From NCBI RefSeq assembly GCF_013385145.1, contig NZ_JABZEC010000003.1, forward strand, positions 217,760-281,759: a stretch of DNA of 64,000 nt. The letters run 5' to 3'. The position numbers and the translations under genes were made by a program. This DNA comes from Bombilactobacillus apium (GTDB lineage Bacteria; Bacillota; Bacilli; Lactobacillales; Lactobacillaceae). Below, in pieces: positions 44,601-53,191 of this stretch. The notes below the pieces were generated by a model. That model was given only the letters and a program-made list of their open reading frames with translations, ran no database searches and was not told the DNA's origin. How positions within the stretch are numbered: position 1 is the first letter of the stretch; the number at the start of each line of letters is the position of its first letter.

Positions 44601-46974
44601 TAGAACCAATATCACTAAATTCGAGATCAAAAGACTTCACATCATTTAAATCTAAAATTGTCCGTTGGCTACAATTGATAATTGAACCGGTTGATTTGCC
44701 AGTGACTTTAACGTTAAAAGCTCCATGATCTACAGTAATATCTTCATTGCCAGATACATTAATAACCGCCCCAGAAAGATTAGCATTCGTATTTATAGTT
44801 ACTGTCGCACTATCAATATTTATCTTACTATTGCCACCAAAATCAAAGATATTGACCCTAGCAGTCTGATTCTCGTCGGTTCTCTTAGCGGTAACTGTAA
44901 AACTAGCTGCGGGCTTCAAATCTAAATTAGTAGGGCCTTTACTACTTATCACCGGAATATTATCTAAGTTACCACCATAACCAATATCATGGGGAATTGT
45001 AATATCTACAACTGCATTTTTTGATAGATTAATTGAATCAGCAGCAGAAGATGTCAGAGCAACCATTGATTGTTTAGCTCCTGGTCTAGTCCCCTTTGTA
45101 TTGGCATTATTATCGCTTCCGATAATCTTCAATTGGGCCCGATCAGCTAGAGAAAGATTGGCTCCCAAACTCAAAACAATATTATTGTTAGCCAGTGAAT
45201 CATTGCCTACCTGATCTTTATTCGATAACTGAACGGTGGCGTCATGGGCAAGTGTTACGTCCCCGTTGGTCCCAATCACGTAACCACCGACGCTACGTAA
45301 ATCAACATCAGTATAAGCTCCAAAACCAACGCCACTACCTGCAGTCAAAATAGTCCCAGAATTATTCTTCATGGTTATAGTTGCCTTAGAACCAAAGTCC
45401 ACTGTGCCTGAACTAGTAAGGACATCTCCTTTATCACTAGTCATTGATAGTTTAACGTTGCTCCCGACATTGCTAGCCCCAGCAACAGCCACTACTTTTC
45501 CTGAACCAGCAGCCGTCAGTGTAACTGTAGAATTATCCCCTACAGAAAACTCGCCCTTTGAAGAATTAAATACATCTCCGGCTCCCTTACTACTGTCCAT
45601 TGTTACTTGCGCATTAGAACCTATATACAGTCCTCCATCAGCTAATTGTTGAACAATACCGTAAGCATTAGGCCCACTATCTAGAGTTACATCAGTATTA
45701 TTTCCAATAATTAAATCATGAATACTATATAGTAATGACGATCCAGCGGCGGTTTTCTTTAAATTAACCGTGGTTTTTATAGCCGAAGTTTTACCACTTT
45801 CAATTGTCAAATTTCCCGTATTATAAAACCAAAAAGCGCCATCGCCAGAATTAGCACTACCTCGAAGGGTACTACCGCTAGTGACTCGCACATTCGAAAC
45901 CTGCGCTATTTCACTAGCTTTAGCAGTAATAGTTATCTCATTTTTAAAAATTAAATCAAAATTGAGCGCGTAGATAGTTTGATCACCAGTGTAAGTAATA
46001 TTATCTAAAATTATTTGACCTAAACCTAAAGAACCACTATTATTCTTCGTTCCTCCCGTAGCATAAAAAATACCATAGAGGTTGCCATCTTGTTGGACAT
46101 CCAAATCCTTAACCTGCAAGGTTCGACTTGTTCCAGCCGCAACATCCGCGGATAAGCCAATCGTATATTTATCAAGATTCAAAGTCTGTCTCTTATTGGG
46201 ATTAGCACTTTCAAGCGCTAAACTAGCCGTTCTACTACCTTTGTCATCATAACTATCAGTTGCTGTAATGTTGGCCGTCAATTTAATTGTGCCCACACGA
46301 TTATCGCCAAGAGCATTTTTTAATTGCTCCCAAGTAGAAACTTCCACTGCCTTGGCGGGCACTGGATCTTCTTTAGCTTGTGGCTTCAGCTTTTCTGCTA
46401 AATTTTGGGCGGCTAGTTTACTAGGATTCGTCTGCTGCCGCGCCTGAACTGCCGTATTAATTGAATTTTTCGGCGCCTGCCAAGGAGTACCCGAATCAGA
46501 GTATTGCTTTACCATCGCAAGATTACGTTCGGGCAAAGACTGAAATTCTTGTGGCAGCTGTGTTTGCCTACCTCTTTTATTTGCACCATTATCATGAAGA
46601 ACTTCATCGGGAGTTCGGGTGTAATCTCGGGCCACCGCTAATGCATTCGCAGCCTTATCTCGTTGGGCTTCTTGTTGAGCGCTAGAAGCTGGCGCAGCTT
46701 TTTGAGGAGTGGTTGACCCAGAAGAACTTAAATTAGTGCTTGTCGGAGTAACTAAAGACCTAGCTACTGCCGATTGCAGGGGCTTGGGCATCGTAGCTTG
46801 CGCCTGTTTTGGAGGAGTTTGCCCGTTATTTAATAAATCAGTTTTAGCTTTTTGCGCATATTGATTCACTACTGGTTGCGGAACCATCACCGTTTGAGCT
46901 TGAACATTACTAGCAGAAATAAACGGTGCTAAAATTAAAAGAATCGATAATTGACAAACTATTTTGTGGACCAT
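41674..46974 (-). CDS. Giant WxL-anchored surface protein with pectate-lyase-like domains (copy 1)
   Basis: 1,766 residues from the ATG at 46974 (AGAGGTG upstream, as in copy 2). Order: signal peptide (cleavage near VQAQT), a conserved N-terminal module (ALAVARDYTRTPDEVLHD and LPQEFQSLP), a pectate-lyase-like start (VSTWEQLKNALGDNRVGTI, about residue 215) and a long beta-helix of S-x-V/I-T-L turns. A second start follows (VSADNWLSFYNAMVNPAVTY, about 960) with more beta-helix, an Ig-like segment, then the WxL domain with GWQVQASL near 1633 and VTWQLVNGP at the end. It should be secreted and held on peptidoglycan by the WxL domain, acting as an adhesin. There are no catalytic lyase residues to point to. 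Confidence 0.88.
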   Translation of the reverse strand: MVHKIVCQLSILLILAPFISASNVQAQTVMVPQPVVNQYAQKAKTDLLNNGQTPPKQAQATMPKPLQSAVARSLVTPTSTNLSSSGSTTPQKAAPASSAQQEAQRDKAANALAVARDYTRTPDEVLHDNGANKRGRQTQLPQEFQSLPERNLAMVKQYSDSGTPWQAPKNSINTAVQARQQTNPSKLAAQNLAEKLKPQAKEDPVPAKAVEVSTWEQLKNALGDNRVGTIKLTANITATDSYDDKGSRTASLALESANPNKRQTLNLDKYTIGLSADVAAGTSRTLQVKDLDVQQDGNLYGIFYATGGTKNNSGSLGLGQIILDNITYTGDQTIYALNFDLIFKNEITITAKASEIAQVSNVRVTSGSTLRGSANSGDGAFWFYNTGNLTIESGKTSAIKTTVNLKKTAAGSSLLYSIHDLIIGNNTDVTLDSGPNAYGIVQQLADGGLYIGSNAQVTMDSSKGAGDVFNSSKGEFSVGDNSTVTLTAAGSGKVVAVAGASNVGSNVKLSMTSDKGDVLTSSGTVDFGSKATITMKNNSGTILTAGSGVGFGAYTDVDLRSVGGYVIGTNGDVTLAHDATVQLSNKDQVGNDSLANNNIVLSLGANLSLADRAQLKIIGSDNNANTKGTRPGAKQSMVALTSSAADSINLSKNAVVDITIPHDIGYGGNLDNIPVISSKGPTNLDLKPAASFTVTAKRTDENQTARVNIFDFGGNSKINIDSATVTINTNANLSGAVINVSGNEDITVDHGAFNVKVTGKSTGSIINCSQRTILDLNDVKSFDLEFSDIGSSGTLLNLSGTNNILRMKNSSAANNYYDVFTEYTNVANPAQTNSNQAFRNIATADDSDITLGSGGDTGIELDISKYTIGGNDVINSAMASTKLKTGSTTAAKRSADAFLCGFNPKYCREIKVVPHDPSVEESTVSADNWLSFYNAMVNPAVTYIKVTKDFQYDDKLTTRQGNDANYVPLRNLIVDGKNENETTGQKPYHTIDFRYTHFENAHNVPKFFNVTYEFKNLDMWGTGYWGPFTAYYSESSLVNKDCGDGIIKYDNINYTGAQLTCSYRFEVNLSGTINNKSVGYPGYTSPIDGTERKGDQLSSQENIEASKLVFLDDCNYTGTANKSTVFDIDNGNATIKNNLVKDAGIYVGNRVKIKVASEISVSADGVVYTNQNLTTGKDSTFTITPPNSGNYMALHVAGGKVNIGKKSSLNINVDESPQSLGNTTFKNSSSGNLIRMERNSDITVSNYGKLNITGTTQRKKVSTSYTRGNSLINSSGNFKIGAHGELNISLADGTINGSSLKGMNLIYGGSLFTFDDAEKVNLDVSKNYETARLINMSGDFIAKNQSMQAWWREEPPMPEADKKKLRRSPDDSSTTSPINYFYWPYLVQLDYSYDSGGVVQQEIINGNSLPSLQTYYEPNSFKRILFSHVSDVTVDINADEVANGVISGNATKDSLINVTYYPITKRDPTDVLKKPTIDNPDKISMNDIKAGYDKYHVKANEGSYEVGLNKKDLKPGDRFVVRAYLNGKEAFASYVVLGQIDVIGGDKDPNTGKEDPDKDISPDKGKINPDDTIKDGQNKNLTEESGDFGIDYVSNFTFKRAKLDVNQTNQSASLSTKKPMIQVNDFRQGKYGWQVQASLSPFTNVNDPSKSIAGAQLLLKSGGFVKRNNNSNADVKDIPPIFAGGTDGVTLTTSADSEFTNVLTAKNTDSAPDPDHPSEKDFGKGVGKGIWKNLFTGSVLQFNPTLVAPGSYRATVTWQLVNGPTD

Positions 46975-47199
46975 ATCCCTATACACACCTCTATAAAAAT
47001 AAAAAACAATAGAATACTTCTACTCTTCACCAAAAATTAATAAATATCTTTTAACACTAGTAATCCAACGAAGCATCATTGAATATCTTGAGCATTAATT
47101 ATAAATATATTTATAATTATATATTTATAATCTGGTTAGGTCCACTAATTCCTTAAATAAAAATAATAATAATTATTTTTTACTATATAAATATAATTC

Positions 47200-47590
47200 T
47201 ATCATCTGTTGCCTTCGCCCTCGGTCCGAAAGCTCTTGGATTAAACAATCTATTTGACCTTGGTTTAACCAGTTATAGATGGAAGCTGTAGCCAAGTCCA
47301 GATGATGAGCAACCTATTCTGGTGACCAAGTTAGCCTCTACTAATTGTTTACGTTGTGGGGTTAGACTTGATTTGTGGCCCACAATGACGCCGTTTTCGG
47401 TCAGCCTCAGCTTGAGCTAGCTCAGGATCATAAGGTTGAACTCCTTGTAACTCATAAGAAATGGTCGATTTGGCGACACCCAAATCTTGGGCGGTAGAAG
47501 CCTAACTTTTCCTTGAGGCAGTAAACTAGCAATTGCGCCGCGCTGAAATTGTGATAAAGCAGAAGAGCACAAAGTAAATTTCTGCTTTCA
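47200..47590 (-). pseudogene. IS30-family transposase N-terminal remnant
   Basis: On the minus strand LSQFQRGAIASLLPQGK, then after a shift STAQDLGVAKSTISYELQ and PELAQAEADRKRRHCGPQIK give the HTH_38 region of IS30 transposases. Several shifts and stops follow and the catalytic core is missing. It lies between two giant surface genes. The rest of 46975-47770 is AT-rich without ORFs. Confidence 0.7.
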
Positions 47591-47771
47591 AGGTCGTTGT
47601 GATAACTACCGTTATAAAGGAATTATTTTGGGTTTTTAGATTAATTATCGTTCCGATTAATTATAGAATTTGCCGAATATAAATAAATTGCTCGCTGACG
47701 AAAATTTATTTCAAAAAAATTAAAGTAACCGTCTTCTAGAAGCTAGCTAATATATCTAGCTATTATGTATT

Positions 47772-47805
47772 AAAAAAGCGTCGATCAGATAATCGACACT
47801 TTTTG
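47772..47805 (-). terminator. Terminator of the second giant WxL gene
   Basis: The same hairpin and T run as at 41634-41666, with one or two base changes around it. Confidence 0.9.
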
Positions 47806-47812
47806 ATAAAAA

Positions 47813-50800
47813 TTAATCGGTGGGACCATTGACTAGCTGCCAAGTAACCGTCGCTTGATAGTTACCTGAGGCCACCAGAGTAGGATTAAATTGCAGGACA
47901 CTACCGGTAAAGAGATCCTTCCAAATTCCTTTACCAACCCCCTTGCCAAAGTCTTTTTCGCTAGGATGATCTGGGTCGGGAGCACTATCAGTGTTTTTGG
48001 CCGTCAAAACATTAGTAAATTGGGAATCCGTTGAAGGAGTCAAGGTAACGCCATCAGTTCCCCCGGCAAAGGTTGGTGGAATATCCTTCACATCAGCATT
48101 CGAATTATTATTTCTTTTCACAAAACCACCACTCTTTAAAAGCAGCCGGGCTCCGGCAATCGATTTGCTAGGATCATTAACGTTAGTAAACGGGGAAAGG
48201 CTCGCTTGAACTTGCCAGCCATACTTACCTTGTCGAAAGTCATTAACTTGAATCATCGGCTTCTTAGTAGAGAGGCTCACGTTTTGATTAGTTACATTGG
48301 CATCTAACTTGGCCGACTTGAAGGTAAAGTTAGAAACGTAATTAATTCCAAAATCGCTCGCTTCTGTGGCTAAATTCTTATTCTGACCATCCTTAATCGT
48401 ATCATCGGAATTAATCTTACCCTTGTCTGGTGAGATATCTTTATCGGGATCTTCTTTACCCGTATTGGGGTCCTTATCTCCCCCAATAACATCAATCTTG
48501 CCTTGAACTGTTTGGGTGGCAAAAGCCTCTTTCCCATGTAGATAAGCACGCGCAACAAATCGATCTCCGGGATGGATCTTCGCCCCATCATTCAGCTTAA
48601 CTTCATAATTTCCATCAATATCAGGCTTCAGATGATAATATTGATAATCCTTATTTCCCACAAAATCTTTATCTGAGATTGGATTATCTGCCTTTGGTAA
48701 AACCCCACTGGGGTCTTGACTTGTAATCGGATAATACTTAATAGTGATTTCGCTATCACGATTAAAGGCTTTACCCTTTATTGAACTTGACCCCGAACTT
48801 AATTTATCCATTGAAATATCCACATCGGGAACATGCGTAAATTGCAGATGTTTAAAATTATCAGGATTATAATACTTACTTAAATCTTCACCTTGAGTAG
48901 AAGTAATGGTGCTCGAGCTGATATTTTTTGTTCCAGGAAAAATCTGTTTTAGATAAACTACATAAGGCCAGTAAAAATAGTCTTGATCCGCTGGTGCTCC
49001 TGGCCAATCTGGGTCACGTTGGATTGCCCCTTCTTCAATTGGTTTTCCAGTTTTATCATTCCACCAAGCTCTTAAAGTCTGATTTCTAGCTTCAAAGACG
49101 CTGTTATTAGCCATATTTAATATCTTGGCATCAGCTGCATTTTCTGAAATATCTAGATTTACCAGCTCAGCATCGTCAAAAGAGAATTTTCCATTTGTTG
49201 TATTTCCGTAAATAAGGCTTATTCCACTCAAACTACTGCCTTTATCTTTACTATCAGCAGGAAAACCATCTTTTAAAGCAATATTTAAAGTTCCATGGGT
49301 TCCAATCTTAAAATTACCGGAAGTATTGATGAGGCTATTAGCATCACTATACTTAGAACTGGAAGTTTTACGTTGAGTACTACCAGTAATATTTAGTTCT
49401 CCATAATCAGCAACCGAGATACTCGGATACTCTTTAGTAAGTGAAGTTGATTTTGTAGTAATTAGACTATTATCATTTGGAGTAAAAGAGTTTGATTCAT
49501 TTAAATTGATATTAAAAGAAGAATGACCACCTATTGATATATTACTACCATTTACCACCAATGCATTGCAACCTAGAGATTTAGGCGGCTTTATCGTAAA
49601 ACTAGCATTATTTCCAATAGTAAAATCACTTTCCGTGTAAACAATACCATTAGGTATAGATGGCGCGCTTTTTACTATACCTTCAACCTCTACTTTAGAG
49701 TTATCGCCTATATAAATACCCCCACCTTGTTTTATATTAAAAACTGATGTATCAACACCAGATCCATAATAATCACAATCATTTAAAAAGGTTAGTTTAG
49801 CTGCCTCAATATTTTCTTCTGCATATATTAGTTGATCACCAGTTCGTCGAGTACCATCTATAGGCGAAATATATCCTTCGGACTTAACGGACTTGTTAAT
49901 TATTTTGCCAGCAAACTCTATTGCAAAATTGTAAGAACATGTTAGCTGGGACCCAGTATAATTAATATTATCGTATTTCATGGTTCCCACACCGTATTTA
50001 GGGGAGGTAAGGGCACTATATGAATTATAAGAAGTAAAAGGTCCCCAATATCCTGTACCAAACAAATTAAGATCGCTAAATTCAAACTTTATATTGAATC
50101 CTAACGGTACACTAACTGGATTTTCAAAGTGTGCATAAATAAAATCAATCGAGTGGTAAGCACTATCTCCTGTGGACACAGTATCTTTTTTACCATCCAC
50201 AACTAGATTCCTTAAAGGCACATAATTGGCAGCATCCCCAGGTGTACCATTACTTCTATCATACGCAAAATCACTATCAACTTTAATATAATTTACCATT
50301 GGGCTTCGCATAGCATTATAAAAATCTTTCCAATTATCCACTTTTACATTTTCGTAATCAGGGGCACCTTCAGAATGAGGAACAATCTTTAATTTTCGAT
50401 AATTTGCAGGGTTAAAGTTAAGCAGGAAAGAATCAGTCGCTATTTTATTATTTGGAGTTGATTTCATTTTGGTTTTTGTTAAAGAAATTGTATTATTAGG
50501 GTTCGAAAAATGATCCGTAATATTATCTGGTTCAGAGATGCCTGTATTACCATTTACACCTAAATAAATACTGCCCGCACTAGTTGTATTATCAGTTGCT
50601 ATATTACGATAAGCCCAATTATAATCATTCTTTTGAGAATATACAGTAAATACGTCATTAAAGCTGGTATCTGAACTACTAATATTAAGAATATTTTTCG
50701 TCCCGGATAAATTCATGATAGGAGCGGTTGTATTAGTATCAGTATATTCCAAATTAAATAACTTAGGATTTATTAGATTAAAGGTAGCATTACCGCCACA

Positions 50801-52678
50801 ATCAATTAATGAACCTGAAATTCCCATATTCATATTTGTTTTAATATTTAAAGTACCGTGATCAACATTTACATTGGAATTACTACCAAAATCTAATATT
50901 TTCACATTGACGCTAGTCTTTGTATGCGTAGCATCAACCACAAAACTTGCATTAGACTTGATATCTAAAGTTGCTGATCCTTTATTAGATACTATTGGTG
51001 AATTAAAGAGACCATTCCCCAAATTTCCGGGAATATAAATATCCAAATCAGACCTTTCATCTAAAAATATTGTATCCATCTTACTCGTTGAAGATGATAA
51101 AGAAATAGCTGCTGGATTGTTACTGTTACTACCAATTATCTTTAGTTTTGCATCTTTGGATAAATATAGATTTTGATTCATATTCAAGATCGTATTGGTA
51201 TTAGTAGTCGAATTAACGCCTTTGCTATCTAAGTTAGATAATTGAACCGTGGATCGCTCACCAATTGTTACGTTTCCATTAGAACTTCCAAAATTAATAA
51301 CTGAACCAGTACTACTACGTAAATCAACATTAGAATCACTACCCACGGTCAGATCGCCCGTGGCACCAGTGTTTATTATCCCGGTACTAGTCCCACCATC
51401 CAAGTTAACATTGGTATAGTTTCCAATATTTAAATTATGCACAGCATATAGTAAAGATGAACCCCCACCTTGTTTTGTAAAGTTAAAAGTAGTAGGACTC
51501 GTAGCTGTCCCATTTTCAATATTCAAATTACCATAGGGTGTCGCTAAACCACTGTTATAGAACCAGAAGGCTCCATCAACACCACTACTAGATGCCTTTA
51601 CTTGGCTTTCTGGTGAAACCCAAACATTAGTAATCGTGGCTATTTCTTTTACGGTAGTAATATTTATCTTATTTTTAAAAATCAAATCATAATTTTGAGC
51701 TGTAGCCATCCGCTGACCAGTATAGTTAACATTATCAAAAACTATTTGTCCTATACCCCGAGTAGAATCATTATTTTTAGTCGATCCAGAAACACTAAAT
51801 ACTCCATTAATATTCGTAGATTGATTGACAGTTGAATTCATTAGCTTAAAAGTTCTAGTTGTTTTTGCGGCAACATCTGCAGAAAAGGTACAAGAATAGC
51901 TGCCAAGATTCAATGAATGTCCCTGACCATTGATTGTCAAACTCGCTGTTCTTTGCTTATTATCGCTATAATTACTTGTAGCACTAATATCTTGTTCAAA
52001 ATTAATAGTTCCTATTTTATTATCACTAACAGCAGCTTTAAACTCATCCCAGTTCTTAACACTACTTACTCCGCTCGGAACCGTACCCTCTTTATCTTCA
52101 GGTTCCATTTTACTTGCCAAAGTTCTAGACGATAAATTATCAGAAACTTGTGTCGCCGTATTAATCGAACTTCCAGTTGAAATTGAACTAGAATTGGTAT
52201 TTGAATCTTGGTTCACTGCTTCAAGATTGTGGTCAGGTAAAGACTGAAACTCTTGAGGGAGTTGGGTTTGCGAATTTTTTCTACTTTGACTGCCATCATG
52301 GAGAACTTCATCAGGAGTTCGCGTGTAATCTCGAGCCACGGCTAAAGCATTCGCGGCTTTATCTCGTTGAGCCTCTTGTTGAGCATTAGAAGCTTGCGGC
52401 TCAGTTTTCGACGACGCCGTTGACTGAGGACTTAAACCAGTAGTTGTCGGAGCAACTAAAGATTTGGCGACCGCCGACTGCAAGGGCTTAGGCAGCTCAG
52501 TTTGCGCGCCTCTTAACGGATTTTGCCCGTTATTCAACAAATCAGTTTTAGCCTCTTGCGCGTATTGATTCACTACTGGTTGAGGAACTGCCACTGTTTC
52601 AGCTTGTGCCTTAACCCCACAAGCAAATGGTGCTAAAACTAGAAGAACTGATAATTGACAAATTATCTTGCGTATCAT
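47813..52678 (-). CDS. Giant WxL-anchored surface protein with pectate-lyase-like domains (copy 2)
   Basis: 1,621 residues. Same plan as copy 1: signal peptide (ending near VKAQAET), N-terminal module (LAVARDYTRTPDEVLHD, LPQEFQSLP), first beta-helix opened by VKNWDEFKAAVSDNKIGTI, second by VDNWKDFYNAMRSPMVNYI, an Ig-like segment, and WxL (GWQVQASL ... VTWQLVNGP). The last 240 residues and the terminator are nearly identical to copy 1, while the middle differs much more and is about 150 residues shorter. AGAGGTGACAGGG precedes the ATG. Cell-wall adhesin by inference. Confidence 0.88.
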   Translation of the reverse strand: MIRKIICQLSVLLVLAPFACGVKAQAETVAVPQPVVNQYAQEAKTDLLNNGQNPLRGAQTELPKPLQSAVAKSLVAPTTTGLSPQSTASSKTEPQASNAQQEAQRDKAANALAVARDYTRTPDEVLHDGSQSRKNSQTQLPQEFQSLPDHNLEAVNQDSNTNSSSISTGSSINTATQVSDNLSSRTLASKMEPEDKEGTVPSGVSSVKNWDEFKAAVSDNKIGTINFEQDISATSNYSDNKQRTASLTINGQGHSLNLGSYSCTFSADVAAKTTRTFKLMNSTVNQSTNINGVFSVSGSTKNNDSTRGIGQIVFDNVNYTGQRMATAQNYDLIFKNKINITTVKEIATITNVWVSPESQVKASSSGVDGAFWFYNSGLATPYGNLNIENGTATSPTTFNFTKQGGGSSLLYAVHNLNIGNYTNVNLDGGTSTGIINTGATGDLTVGSDSNVDLRSSTGSVINFGSSNGNVTIGERSTVQLSNLDSKGVNSTTNTNTILNMNQNLYLSKDAKLKIIGSNSNNPAAISLSSSTSKMDTIFLDERSDLDIYIPGNLGNGLFNSPIVSNKGSATLDIKSNASFVVDATHTKTSVNVKILDFGSNSNVNVDHGTLNIKTNMNMGISGSLIDCGGNATFNLINPKLFNLEYTDTNTTAPIMNLSGTKNILNISSSDTSFNDVFTVYSQKNDYNWAYRNIATDNTTSAGSIYLGVNGNTGISEPDNITDHFSNPNNTISLTKTKMKSTPNNKIATDSFLLNFNPANYRKLKIVPHSEGAPDYENVKVDNWKDFYNAMRSPMVNYIKVDSDFAYDRSNGTPGDAANYVPLRNLVVDGKKDTVSTGDSAYHSIDFIYAHFENPVSVPLGFNIKFEFSDLNLFGTGYWGPFTSYNSYSALTSPKYGVGTMKYDNINYTGSQLTCSYNFAIEFAGKIINKSVKSEGYISPIDGTRRTGDQLIYAEENIEAAKLTFLNDCDYYGSGVDTSVFNIKQGGGIYIGDNSKVEVEGIVKSAPSIPNGIVYTESDFTIGNNASFTIKPPKSLGCNALVVNGSNISIGGHSSFNINLNESNSFTPNDNSLITTKSTSLTKEYPSISVADYGELNITGSTQRKTSSSKYSDANSLINTSGNFKIGTHGTLNIALKDGFPADSKDKGSSLSGISLIYGNTTNGKFSFDDAELVNLDISENAADAKILNMANNSVFEARNQTLRAWWNDKTGKPIEEGAIQRDPDWPGAPADQDYFYWPYVVYLKQIFPGTKNISSSTITSTQGEDLSKYYNPDNFKHLQFTHVPDVDISMDKLSSGSSSIKGKAFNRDSEITIKYYPITSQDPSGVLPKADNPISDKDFVGNKDYQYYHLKPDIDGNYEVKLNDGAKIHPGDRFVARAYLHGKEAFATQTVQGKIDVIGGDKDPNTGKEDPDKDISPDKGKINSDDTIKDGQNKNLATEASDFGINYVSNFTFKSAKLDANVTNQNVSLSTKKPMIQVNDFRQGKYGWQVQASLSPFTNVNDPSKSIAGARLLLKSGGFVKRNNNSNADVKDIPPTFAGGTDGVTLTPSTDSQFTNVLTAKNTDSAPDPDHPSEKDFGKGVGKGIWKDLFTGSVLQFNPTLVASGNYQATVTWQLVNGPTD

Positions 52679-53140
52679 ATATCCCTGTCACCTCTATAAA
52701 AATTTAAAAAGGATCAAACTTGAAAATCCCCCTGTAAATCCTAACCTTAACGACTATAATAACAAACTTTCCGATACCATGGCATTAAATTGAAAAACAT
52801 TTATAGGTATATAATAATAGGTCAATGGCAACCATCTGCTATTTCTATAAATAAAACAATTATAATTCTTTATTTTTTACACTTATTTTAAGTTAAATAT
52901 CTAAAAGTACGTTTTAGGCACTCTAAATAGCCATAAATTTGTCTCATGTAGAGACAGATTTCAAGAGCTATCCCCTCTCAAAAAATTTAGTTAATTTATA
53001 TTTATTAATCTCAATTAGCTATTTTTTAACATCATCATTTATAAGTTTCCCTTATTTCCTTAAATGGGGTTAGATTAATCTTACTTTTCAAAAAGTGGGA
53101 TATTTTTTTGGAGAACCCATCTATAAAAAAATAAGCTACT
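52679..53140. other. AT-rich intergenic region between giant genes 2 and 3
   Basis: About 460 bp, strongly AT-rich, without ORFs. A GTCTCatgtaGAGAC inverted repeat occurs near 52940-52955, and TATAAT-like boxes on the minus strand are too many to choose one. It must hold the promoter of copy 2. Confidence 0.5.
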
Positions 53141-53176
53141 TAAAAAGGCGTTGGTGAGATGATTTCACCAACGCCC
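53141..53176 (-). terminator. Terminator of the third giant WxL gene
   Basis: GGCGTTGGTGA/TCACCAACGCC with a short loop, then five T on the minus strand. Confidence 0.9.
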
Positions 53177-53191
53177 AGTTTTAATAGAAAA

